NCBI GenBank assembly: GCA_022843125.1
Contig: JALHOG010000002.1
Coordinates: 1 to 64,000 of the forward strand
Source of the DNA: Ilumatobacteraceae bacterium
Lineage (GTDB): Bacteria > Actinomycetota > Acidimicrobiia > Acidimicrobiales > Ilumatobacteraceae
Length of the DNA: 64,000 bases
Direction: 5' to 3'
This document shows, piece after piece, positions 43,493 to 50,659 of this stretch (its first letter is position 1; every line of letters starts with the position of its first letter). The notes below the pieces were generated by a model, which saw only the letters and a list, made by a program, of their open reading frames with translations, had not been told where the DNA came from and did not search any database. A program made the translations under genes and the position numbers.

Positions 43493-45310
43493 ATGCTCGG
43501 CAGATTCCCCTCAAGAACGCTTCAAGTCGGCGCCCTCACCTGCCGAAAAGCGTGCGTGGAGCCGAACGCTGCGACCGACGCTGACCCTGTCGCGTCCCCG
43601 GCCGTCCGTGAACTGCTCCAGCGCGCCGCCGACCTGCAGCCGTCGAATGCCAACGGCGCTCGCCAGCACGCGCTGCAGGCGCGAGTGCTCGCTCGGGCCG
43701 ACAACGACGTCGTCGGGGAGGCCGAGGCGCTCTACCGGCTCGCCAGCATCGCCCACTTCACGAGCGACCCCGAGTCGGCGTTCGGGCTGGCAATCGAGGC
43801 CGGACAGATCGCGGAGGGCTGCGGTGCCCGGCTCGTGCAGTCGTGGGCGATCCACCTGCTCGGGATCGTGCACTACCAGGCGTCGAACTTCCCCGACGCG
43901 CTCGATCACTGCGTGCGCGCCCTCGACATCTACCAATCGACCGGCGAAGACATCGACACCGGCAACATCTTGAACACGATCGCCGCGATCTACCACTCGA
44001 TGGGCGACACCGATCGGGCGATCGTCACCTACGAGCAGGCGCTGGCCGCGAGCGAGCCGTTCGGGCGCCAGTCGATGGTGGCCCTCATCCTCGGCAACAT
44101 CGCCCGGATCCGGTCGTCCCGCTCCGAGTATCTGCCGGCCGTGTCGATGGGCCGTCGCGCCGTCGAGATCGCTCGCGATCACAACCCGGCGATCGTGACC
44201 AACCTGCTCGCCGACCTCGCCGAGTCGTACATGGGTCTCGCCGACCGGCAGCAGGCGGCGGCGTGCTTCGCCGAGGCGCGAGCGATCTTCTCCCGCGAGG
44301 CCGATCGCGGGGGCAGCCCGACCACGGCCTCCCAACTCGGCGTCATGGTCGCCGAAGGACGGGTCGCGCTGCGCAGCGGCGCACTCGACGATGCGATCGC
44401 CGTGCTCCAGGCAGCGCTCGACATGTCGCAGCGCACCGAGGCGCGCGAGTACGAACTCGAGATCAACGACCTGCTCGCGACTGCGTTCAAACGCAGTGGT
44501 CGGTTCGAGGAGGCGCTCGACCGGCGCGAGCATCACGACGCCCAGTACCGGGCGATGTTCATGCAGTCCGCCGATCTTCGCCTGCGCACCCTGTCGGTCG
44601 CACACGAGACGGAATCGGCGCGTCAGCAGGCCGAGATCTACCGGCTGAGCTCCCATGAGCCAGGGCCCACCCTGCCCGCCCCCGGGCCCGTCACGCACGA
44701 TGGATCGACGATCGCTGCCGCGCACCACCTCGAGGCGTTCGAGCAGTTGGCCGTCCTCACCGAGTTCCGTGACGCGGAGACCGGCGAGCACACGAATCGG
44801 GTGGGCGACATGGCCGCCGAGATCGCCCACGCGATGGGCCACGCACCGGAGTGGTGCGAACAACTCCGTCTCGCCGCCCGCCTCCACGACGTCGGCAAGG
44901 TCGCCGTGCCCGATTCGGTGCTGCGCAAGACCGGTCCGCTGACGGTCGAGGAATACGAGATGATGAAGGCCCACACCTCGATGGGTCACCGCATCCTCGC
45001 CGGCAACTCGGCCCCGATGTTCCAGATGGCGGCCGAGATCGCACAGTCGCACCATGAGTGGTGGGACGGGTCGGGTTACCCGCTCGGCATCCAGCGCACG
45101 TCGATCGCACTCGTCGGCCGGATCGTGAGCGTCGCCGACGTCTATGACGCGCTGTGCAGCAGGCGCCCGTACAAGCGGGCCTGGCCCAAGGCCGAGGCGG
45201 CCCGCTTCGTCGTGTCGGGCCACGGTGCCCAGTTCGACCCGGAGATCGTCGACGCCTTCGTCGCGGTGTTCGTCGCTCGTCACCCGGATCTGGCCGACGA
45301 GATTCGCTGA
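43493..45310 (+). CDS. TPR-repeat HD-GYP protein (c-di-GMP phosphodiesterase-like)
   Basis: About 605 residues. The N-terminal half (about 45-360) is a helical TPR-like array (ALYRLASIAHFTSDPESAF, LGIVHYQASNFPDALDH, TIAAIYHSMGDTDRAI). A linker helix follows, then an HD-GYP domain with H465-D466 (RLHDVGK), HHEWWDGSGYP (G528-Y-P530) and VADVYDAL. HD and GYP residues are intact, so c-di-GMP hydrolysis is likely, with the TPR part probably binding a partner protein. The start is uncertain: ATG 43493 or GTG 43556. No membrane segment was seen. Confidence 0.85.
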   Translation: MLGRFPSRTLQVGALTCRKACVEPNAATDADPVASPAVRELLQRAADLQPSNANGARQHALQARVLARADNDVVGEAEALYRLASIAHFTSDPESAFGLAIEAGQIAEGCGARLVQSWAIHLLGIVHYQASNFPDALDHCVRALDIYQSTGEDIDTGNILNTIAAIYHSMGDTDRAIVTYEQALAASEPFGRQSMVALILGNIARIRSSRSEYLPAVSMGRRAVEIARDHNPAIVTNLLADLAESYMGLADRQQAAACFAEARAIFSREADRGGSPTTASQLGVMVAEGRVALRSGALDDAIAVLQAALDMSQRTEAREYELEINDLLATAFKRSGRFEEALDRREHHDAQYRAMFMQSADLRLRTLSVAHETESARQQAEIYRLSSHEPGPTLPAPGPVTHDGSTIAAAHHLEAFEQLAVLTEFRDAETGEHTNRVGDMAAEIAHAMGHAPEWCEQLRLAARLHDVGKVAVPDSVLRKTGPLTVEEYEMMKAHTSMGHRILAGNSAPMFQMAAEIAQSHHEWWDGSGYPLGIQRTSIALVGRIVSVADVYDALCSRRPYKRAWPKAEAARFVVSGHGAQFDPEIVDAFVAVFVARHPDLADEIR

Positions 45311-45341
45311 CGATCCGCTGACGACGCGCTCACGCTGGCGT

Positions 45342-46049
45342 TCAGCGCAGCGCGCGCACGACCCAGTCGGCCACGAAGTCGGCCAGTTCCTCGGGGGTGC
45401 AGTCGAGCCGGCCGGCACGCCACGCGTTGCTGTATGACGACACCGCGCCCAGCAGGCCGTAGGCGAGCATCGTCGGGTCGGCGTCGAGCACCTCGCCGCC
45501 GCGTTGCGCCTCGCGGATCAGCACGAGGACATCGTCGAGGTACACCTGGCTGCCGGCGCGGAGCGTGTCGGCGATCGTCGGGTCGGCGCGTTCGACGTCG
45601 ACGAGCGAGAAGTAGGCAGCGTGCTCGGCCATGAACACCACGCTCGCGACCGTCGCCTGCCGGAGTCGGGTGAGCGCATCGCTGTTCGGGTCCATTGCTG
45701 CCGCCTGCGCCCGGCGGAGCCCGCGGCGCATGGTGCGCACGAGCTCGGCGAACAGGTCGAGCTTGGTGGGGAAGTACCAGTAGAAGAGACCCTTCGCGAC
45801 ACCGGCGCGATCGCAGATGTCACGGATCCGGGTCGCCGCGTAACCGTGCTCGGAGAACAACGCCATCGCAGCCTCGACGAGTTGCTGCTGCCGCTCGCGG
45901 CCCTGCTCGGTGAGCTGGCGGGACGGCAGCGCCCCGGCCGCACGTACACCGCCGTCGTTGCCGTCGTTGCCGTCGTTGCCCTCGTTGTCGTCGTTGGTGT
46001 TGCGGTCGGCGGTGGGGTGACCGTCGACAGGAACGCTTGCCTCGGTCAT
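45342..46049 (-). CDS. TetR-family transcriptional regulator
   Basis: A 235-residue regulator. A low-complexity N-terminus (GNDGNDGNDGG) precedes the TetR helix-turn-helix (FSEHGYAATRIRDICDRAGVAKGLFYWYFPTKLDLFAELV, about 65-105) and a helical ligand domain. It is divergent from an alpha/beta hydrolase gene. The gap holds an inverted repeat at 46069-46086 and three 21-bp repeats, likely its own operators. The N-terminal Asn/Asp/Gly tract comes from five 9-bp repeats. Confidence 0.86.
   Translation of the reverse strand: MTEASVPVDGHPTADRNTNDDNEGNDGNDGNDGGVRAAGALPSRQLTEQGRERQQQLVEAAMALFSEHGYAATRIRDICDRAGVAKGLFYWYFPTKLDLFAELVRTMRRGLRRAQAAAMDPNSDALTRLRQATVASVVFMAEHAAYFSLVDVERADPTIADTLRAGSQVYLDDVLVLIREAQRGGEVLDADPTMLAYGLLGAVSSYSNAWRAGRLDCTPEELADFVADWVVRALR
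45952..45996 (-). repeat. Five 9-bp tandem repeats in the tetR-like N-terminus
   Basis: CCGTCGTTG occurs three times in a row (45952-45978), followed by two variants (CCCTCGTTG, TCGTCGTTG). In the gene this encodes Asn-Asp/Glu-Gly units before the helix-turn-helix. Confidence 0.85.
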
Positions 46050-46068
46050 CGTCCCAGTTCAGCCGCAC

Positions 46069-46086
46069 CTTGACCGTCGGGTCAAG
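46069..46086. promoter_or_regulatory. Inverted repeat, candidate TetR operator
   Basis: CTTGACC (46069-46075) and GGTCAAG (46080-46086) are perfect 7-bp arms around GTCG. They sit 19 bases upstream of the tetR-like start, between divergent genes. Size and position suit a TetR dimer site. Confidence 0.5.
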
Positions 46087-46133
46087 ACAGGGGCCCGTCG
46101 GGTCGAGCGAGGCGACCGTCGGCTCACGACAGG
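46071..46133 (+). repeat. Three 21-bp tandem imperfect repeats in the tetR/hydrolase gap
   Basis: The core CCGTCGGSTC recurs at 46074, 46095 and 46116, exactly 21 bases apart, with flanks ending in AGG (46071-46091, 46092-46112, 46113-46133). Two helical turns separate the cores, so a protein could bind all three on one face. The first unit overlaps the inverted repeat. Confidence 0.7.
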
Positions 46134-46153
46134 GCCGCTGGTAGAAACGTGGC

Positions 46154-46927
46154 ATGCACCACGACGAAGCGGCAGCGCTCATCCCCGGCTGCGAGCCGTG
46201 GACGCATCGCGCAGGGGCGGGAACGGGCGCGCTCGTGTTGCACGGCTTCACCGGGAGCCCGGTCTCGGTCCGCAACGTCGCCGAGGCGGTCGCAGCTGCC
46301 GGCCACGACGTCGAGCTCCCGCGGCTCCCCGGTCACGGCACCACCGTCGACGACATGTTGCGCACCGGATGGCACGACTGGATCTCGGCGGCGCAGGCGG
46401 CCTTCGATGCGCTGGTCGAGCGCGTCGAGCGGGTCGTCGTCATCGGCCAGAGCATGGGGGGCACGCTCGCACTGCGCACGGCGCTCGACCGGCCCGATGC
46501 GACCGTGGCGGTCGTGTGCATCAACCCGCTCACGCGCAGCCGGGGCGACGATGTCATCGAGATGATCGACGACTACCTGGAGGACGGCATCGCCGTGGTC
46601 CCGGGGGAGGGTTCCGACATCGCCGATCCCGAGGGCATCGACGTGTCCTATCCGGCGACGCCGCTGGCGCCGCTGCGGTCACTACTCGTCGACGGTGTGG
46701 CACCGATCAGCGACCGCTTCGGCGAGCTCATCGTGCCACTGCGCCTCTTCACGTCTCGGCAGGACCACGTGGTCGAGCCCGCAGACAGCGAACACCTCGC
46801 CGCCGCCTACGGTGGGCACGTGGAACACACCTGGCTGGAACGCAGCTATCACGTCGCGACCTGCGACCTCGACCGCGACATCGTCGTCTCCGAGACCGTT
46901 GCCTTCGTCGCTCGGGTCGCGCGATGA
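46154..46927 (+). CDS. Alpha/beta hydrolase, carboxylesterase/monoacylglycerol lipase-like
   Basis: A 257-residue serine hydrolase. The oxyanion loop LHGFTGSP (about 29-36), nucleophile elbow GQSMGG, acid SRQDHVV and His in RSYHVATCD form the triad of the Est30/YvaK carboxylesterase group. A cap insertion lies between. TAGAAA sits six bases before the ATG, close to the leaderless box. Its 3' end overlaps lgt by ATGA. The divergent TetR protein probably represses it. Confidence 0.87.
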   Translation: MHHDEAAALIPGCEPWTHRAGAGTGALVLHGFTGSPVSVRNVAEAVAAAGHDVELPRLPGHGTTVDDMLRTGWHDWISAAQAAFDALVERVERVVVIGQSMGGTLALRTALDRPDATVAVVCINPLTRSRGDDVIEMIDDYLEDGIAVVPGEGSDIADPEGIDVSYPATPLAPLRSLLVDGVAPISDRFGELIVPLRLFTSRQDHVVEPADSEHLAAAYGGHVEHTWLERSYHVATCDLDRDIVVSETVAFVARVAR

Positions 46928-47895
46928 GCGGCCTGCTCGCATCGATCCCGAGCCCGCCGTGGAACAGCATCTCGCTCGGCCCGCTCGATCTGCGCTTCTA
47001 CGGCCTGATGATCGCGCTCGGCGTCATCGCCGCGGTGTGGCTCATGGGCAGGCAGCTCGAGTCGCATCGACTCGGCACCACCGACGACGCCGGTTCCATC
47101 GCTGTGTGGGGTGTCGTGGCAGGTGTGATCGGCGCCCGGCTCTATCACGTGATCACCGACTGGTCGCGCTTCTCGGACGATCTGGGATCGATCCCGAAGC
47201 TGTGGGAGGGCGGGCTCGGCATCCCCGGTGGGCTCGTCGTCGGCCTCGCTGTCGGCTCCTACCAGGCGAAGCGGCGGGGCATCGCTCCGGCGGTCGCGTT
47301 GACGTTCGCCGCCCCGGCCATCGCGCTGGCGCAGGCGATCGGTCGGTGGGGCAACTGGTTCAACCAGGAGCTGTTCGGTCGGGCCACCGATCTGCCGTGG
47401 GCCCTCGAGATCGACGACGAGCACCTGCCTGCCGGGTTCGAGTCGGGCACCACGTTCCACCCCACGTTCCTGTACGAATCGCTCTGGAATCTGGCGCTGT
47501 GCGTGGTGCTGCTGCGGATCCACCGCCAGCTGCGCCTCGGCCCGGGTCGGCTGATCGCCGTGTACGCGATCGGTTACGGCCTCGGACGGTTCTGGATCGA
47601 GGGTCTGCGGATCGACCCGACGAGCGAGGCAGGCGGGCTGCGGTTGAATCAGTGGGTCGCCCTCGGAGCCATCGTGATCGGCGTCATCGCGCTCGTACTG
47701 ACGCGCGGCCGGCGGTGGGACGTGCCGCCGCGCAGCGATCTCGGTGGCGACACGCCACCGCCCGCCGTGCTCGACGACCGCGCCGATGACGATCACGAAT
47801 CGCCGCATGCCGACGCCGACGCCGATGCCGGCGTGAGCGGTGACGGCGGTGGTGATGGTGGCGGTGGTGATGGTGGCGGTGGCGGCGGTGACTGA
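46924..47895 (+). CDS. lgt: Prolipoprotein diacylglyceryl transferase Lgt with acidic Gly-rich tail
   Basis: A 323-residue membrane enzyme that adds diacylglycerol to the lipobox Cys of preprolipoproteins. About seven helices are visible, and the Lgt signature GRWGNWFNQELFG (about 140-152) is intact, as are IPGGL and HPTFLYESLWNL. From ~265 onwards comes a hydrophilic tail with repeated Asp-Ala and Gly-Gly-Asp (DGGGDGGGGDGGGGGGD). The tail ends three bases before the next convergent gene. It is probably needed for the lipoproteins in this window. Confidence 0.92.
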   Translation: MSGLLASIPSPPWNSISLGPLDLRFYGLMIALGVIAAVWLMGRQLESHRLGTTDDAGSIAVWGVVAGVIGARLYHVITDWSRFSDDLGSIPKLWEGGLGIPGGLVVGLAVGSYQAKRRGIAPAVALTFAAPAIALAQAIGRWGNWFNQELFGRATDLPWALEIDDEHLPAGFESGTTFHPTFLYESLWNLALCVVLLRIHRQLRLGPGRLIAVYAIGYGLGRFWIEGLRIDPTSEAGGLRLNQWVALGAIVIGVIALVLTRGRRWDVPPRSDLGGDTPPPAVLDDRADDDHESPHADADADAGVSGDGGGDGGGGDGGGGGGD

Positions 47896-47898
47896 CCG

Positions 47899-49062
47899 TC
47901 ACTGCGGCGGTCGCGTCAGCCCTCGGTAGCGGACCGGGCGCTCGGACCGCTCCTCGTCATCGTGGGCGGCCCAGCCGGCGAGGCGCGCCAGCGCGAACAA
48001 CGGCGCGTCGTCGGGGAGCCTGCCGACGTACTGGAGTGCGCCCAACCCGACGTCGACGTTCGGCACCGTGCCGATCGTCCGGCCGGCCTCGGCGAGCAGG
48101 GCCTCGACGGCATCGTGGCGCTCGGTGGGTGCTGGGATCGCCCGCACCGCGTCGAGGAGCGGTGCGAGACGAGGGTCGGCGGTGCGGTAGACGGCGTGTC
48201 CGAAGCCGGGGAGGCGCCCGCCTGCGCGCAACACGGCGGCAACGGCATCGCGAGCGCCGCGGCGCTCGACGTCAGCGAGCATGCCGGCGACGGCCCGGCT
48301 GGCACCACCGTGGAGCGGGCCGGCGACCACGTGGAGGCCCGCTGCGAGTGCGTCGGCCGGATCGGACCGCACCGAGGCCGCGACGCGGACCGCGAGCGTG
48401 CTGGTGGCCAGCTCATGGTCGGCGAGCAGCACGAGTGCCCGATCGACCGCTGCCACGAGCGCCGGCGACGGCATCCGGCTCCATGCCGACGCAAGTCGTG
48501 GAGCGAGCGGCCCGCGCTGCGGTCCGCCGAGGAGGCTCGGGGCGATCGACAGCAGCCTGCGGGCTGTCGCCGGAGCGTCGGCAGGGTCGCCCGCAGGCCC
48601 GTCGAGCGTCATCGCTGCGATCGCCAGGCGCCGTATCGGAGTGATCTCGCCGGCCGCTGTGATCGAGGCCCGCGCCCGGGCCAGGTCGCTCCGGCTGATC
48701 GGCCAGATGACCGGTGCCGCCGCCAACCCGTTGCCCCACAGCAGCTCGGCGACCGCTTCGAACGAATGGGTGCGCGCGAGTTCGGCGGCGTCGTGGCCCC
48801 GGTAGCGCACGGCGCTGTCGTCGATCCGGGTGATCGACGACCGGATGGTGATGTCGATCGTCGGCTCGACCGGCACCGACCGGCGGCGGGAGCGCTCGAC
48901 CAGCTGCTCGAGGTCGTCGCGCGCGTACAGCGAGGTGCGCCCGTCCGGAGCGGAACGGCGGGTGACGAAGCCGCGACTGACGTATGCGTAGAGCGTGGGG
49001 ACCGCGACGCCGAGGAGCTGAGCCGCTTCGCCGGCGCGGAGGTACGTCGTCACGGTCTCCAT
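47899..49062 (-). CDS. Citrate synthase-like protein with N-terminal MerR/excisionase-type HTH
   Basis: A 387-residue fusion. Residues ~5-60 form a helix-turn-helix (YLRAGEAAQLLGVAVPTLY, then SRGFVTRRSAPDGRTSLY) of the MerR/excisionase type. The rest is a citrate synthase fold with catalytic-type His251 (GPLHGG), His289 (GFGHAVYR) and Asp337 (NVDVGLGAL), so the enzyme residues look kept. It is divergent from a second citrate synthase gene, with a perfect 31-bp palindrome between. A role as a metabolite-responsive repressor of its neighbour is inferred. The start could be moved a few residues; a longer in-frame ORF reaches 49104. Confidence 0.85.
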   Translation of the reverse strand: METVTTYLRAGEAAQLLGVAVPTLYAYVSRGFVTRRSAPDGRTSLYARDDLEQLVERSRRRSVPVEPTIDITIRSSITRIDDSAVRYRGHDAAELARTHSFEAVAELLWGNGLAAAPVIWPISRSDLARARASITAAGEITPIRRLAIAAMTLDGPAGDPADAPATARRLLSIAPSLLGGPQRGPLAPRLASAWSRMPSPALVAAVDRALVLLADHELATSTLAVRVAASVRSDPADALAAGLHVVAGPLHGGASRAVAGMLADVERRGARDAVAAVLRAGGRLPGFGHAVYRTADPRLAPLLDAVRAIPAPTERHDAVEALLAEAGRTIGTVPNVDVGLGALQYVGRLPDDAPLFALARLAGWAAHDDEERSERPVRYRGLTRPPQ

Positions 49063-49082
49063 CGTGGCCCGTTGCGTTGTCC

Positions 49083-49113
49083 TGATCAACATTGATGCAA
49101 TCAATGTTGATCA
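49083..49113. promoter_or_regulatory. Perfect 31-bp palindrome between divergent citrate synthase genes
   Basis: Arms of 14 bases (TGATCAACATTGAT at 49083-49096 and its reverse complement at 49100-49113) surround GCA. It is about 32% G+C in a ~70% G+C setting. It lies 20 bases upstream of one start (49062) and 28 bases upstream of the other (49142), where a -35 region would be. The obvious binder is the HTH of the adjacent gene. Confidence 0.85.
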
Positions 49114-49141
49114 TCGAGAAACACGGGTCGACACTCGCGGC

Positions 49142-50296
49142 ATGGATCACCTCATCGACGTCCCCGCCGGCTTGAACGGCGTCGCCGTGACCTCGACCGA
49201 GATCGGCGACGTCCACGGCGACGAGGGCTTCTACCACTACCGCGAGCACGACGCGACCGGGCTCGCTCGCACTGTCGGCATCGAAGCTGTCTGGTACCTC
49301 CTCGAACGCGGCGAGCTGCCGGACGCAACCGAGACCGAGCGCTTCCGCTCCGACGTCGCAGCGCACCGCAGGGTGCCGGATGCAGTGGTGCCCGTGATCG
49401 ACGCCGTCGCCCGCACGGGTGCGGCACCGCTCGCGCAGCTGCGCTCGGTGCTCTCGGTCTCGAGCGAGTCGCTCGGCCTCGCGCCGGTGCTCGACATCGA
49501 CGGCCCGGCCCGCGTCGATCAGGCGCGCCGCCTCGCCGCCGCGGTCCCGGCGGTCCTGGCAGCGCTCCACCGTCGAGCGCACGACCTCGCCCCGATCGTC
49601 CCCGACCCGACGCTGGGGCATGCCGCTGCGTACCTGCACGAGGTCACCGGGCGCGTCCCGACAGCAGCGCACGCGAGGGCCCTCGAGCAGTACCTCGTCC
49701 TCACGATCGACCACGGCTTCAACGCGTCGACGTTCACCGGTCGCGTCGTCGCATCGACCGGGGCGAGCCTGGCCGACGTGGTCTGCTCGGCGATCGGTGC
49801 GCTGGCGGGACCGCTCCACGGGGGCGCACCCAGCCGCGCCCTCGATGCGCTCGACGCGATCGGCACGCCCGAACGCGCCGCGGCGTGGGTGCGCGACGAG
49901 GTCGTCGCCGGACGCCGGATCATGGGCTTCGGCCACGCCGTGTACCGCGCGCCCGATCCGCGCTCGGGGCTGTTGCGGGAGGTCGCGGCGTCGCTCGGCG
50001 GTGAGTTGGTCGAACGGGCACTCGCGATCGAGGCCGAGATCCTCGCCACGCTCGCCGAGCTGAAGCCCGACCGGCCGCTCCCCAGCAACGTCGAGTTCTA
50101 CGCAGGCGTGATCATGGAGTCGGTGGGGTTGCCCCGGACGCTGTTCACCCCAACCTTCGCCGTGAGCCGGACGATCGGGTGGTGCGCACACGCCGTCGAG
50201 CAGGCGGCGGCAGGGAAGCTGATCCGCCCGAGCGCGCGCTACGTCGGCCCGCCCCCCGTCCGCCGGTCCGGACAGCCGCTGGTGAGCCACGGCTGA
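49142..50296 (+). CDS. Citrate/2-methylcitrate synthase-like protein
   Basis: A 384-residue citrate synthase-fold protein. His226 (GPLHGG) and His265 (GFGHAVYR) are conserved, and FAVSRTIGWCAHAVEQ matches the closing Arg motif. The usual catalytic Asp in NVDFY is Glu318 here (NVEFY). The start at ATG 49142 gives a normal N-terminus; the longer frame would cover the palindrome. Whether it makes citrate, methylcitrate or another product cannot be told. It is divergent from the HTH-fused paralogue. Confidence 0.88.
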   Translation: MDHLIDVPAGLNGVAVTSTEIGDVHGDEGFYHYREHDATGLARTVGIEAVWYLLERGELPDATETERFRSDVAAHRRVPDAVVPVIDAVARTGAAPLAQLRSVLSVSSESLGLAPVLDIDGPARVDQARRLAAAVPAVLAALHRRAHDLAPIVPDPTLGHAAAYLHEVTGRVPTAAHARALEQYLVLTIDHGFNASTFTGRVVASTGASLADVVCSAIGALAGPLHGGAPSRALDALDAIGTPERAAAWVRDEVVAGRRIMGFGHAVYRAPDPRSGLLREVAASLGGELVERALAIEAEILATLAELKPDRPLPSNVEFYAGVIMESVGLPRTLFTPTFAVSRTIGWCAHAVEQAAAGKLIRPSARYVGPPPVRRSGQPLVSHG

Positions 50297-50340
50297 CGCC
50301 GCCGTCGGGAACGGGCGTCGTCGGGCGGCTGGTTCACCAC

Positions 50341-50346
50341 TAGCCT
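50341..50346 (+). promoter_or_regulatory. -10-like element TAGCCT before gatC
   Basis: TAGCCT lies eight bases before the GTG at 50355, the start of the gatCAB operon. Confidence 0.4.
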
Positions 50347-50354
50347 CGCCATTC

Positions 50355-50657
50355 GTGTCCGATCGCCTCACGAGCGATGTCGTCGCCAAGGTTGCCCGCC
50401 TCGCACGGCTCGATCTCACCCCCGCCGAACTCGAGCAGGCGACCGCTCAGCTCGGCGACATGCTCGACCACTTCGCCGACATCGACGCGCTCGATCTCGC
50501 CGACGTCGCACCCATGACGCAGCCCTATCCGCTGGTCAACGTGATGCGGCCCGATGTCGTGCGGCCGTGCCTCGACCGGGACGAGGTGCTCGGCGCGGCA
50601 CCCGCCCCGCAGGACGGCCGCTTCCGCGTGCCCCCGGTGCTCGCCGGGGAGGGCTGA
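50355..50657 (+). CDS. gatC: Aspartyl/glutamyl-tRNA amidotransferase subunit C
   Basis: A 100-residue GatC, which stabilises GatA and joins it to GatB. SDRLTSDVVAKVARLARLDLTPAELE is the N-terminal helix pair, and DALDLADVAPMTQPYPLVNVMRPD and LGAAPAPQDGRFRVPPVL are the family C-terminal features. It starts with GTG and is followed after two bases by gatA, so one operon makes the whole amidotransferase. Confidence 0.95.
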   Translation: MSDRLTSDVVAKVARLARLDLTPAELEQATAQLGDMLDHFADIDALDLADVAPMTQPYPLVNVMRPDVVRPCLDRDEVLGAAPAPQDGRFRVPPVLAGEG

Positions 50658-50659
50658 CC

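Noticed and set aside
46071-46133. The three 21-bp repeats as a CRISPR array
   Set aside because: The units adjoin with no spacers, and no cas gene is near. They look like protein-binding sites.
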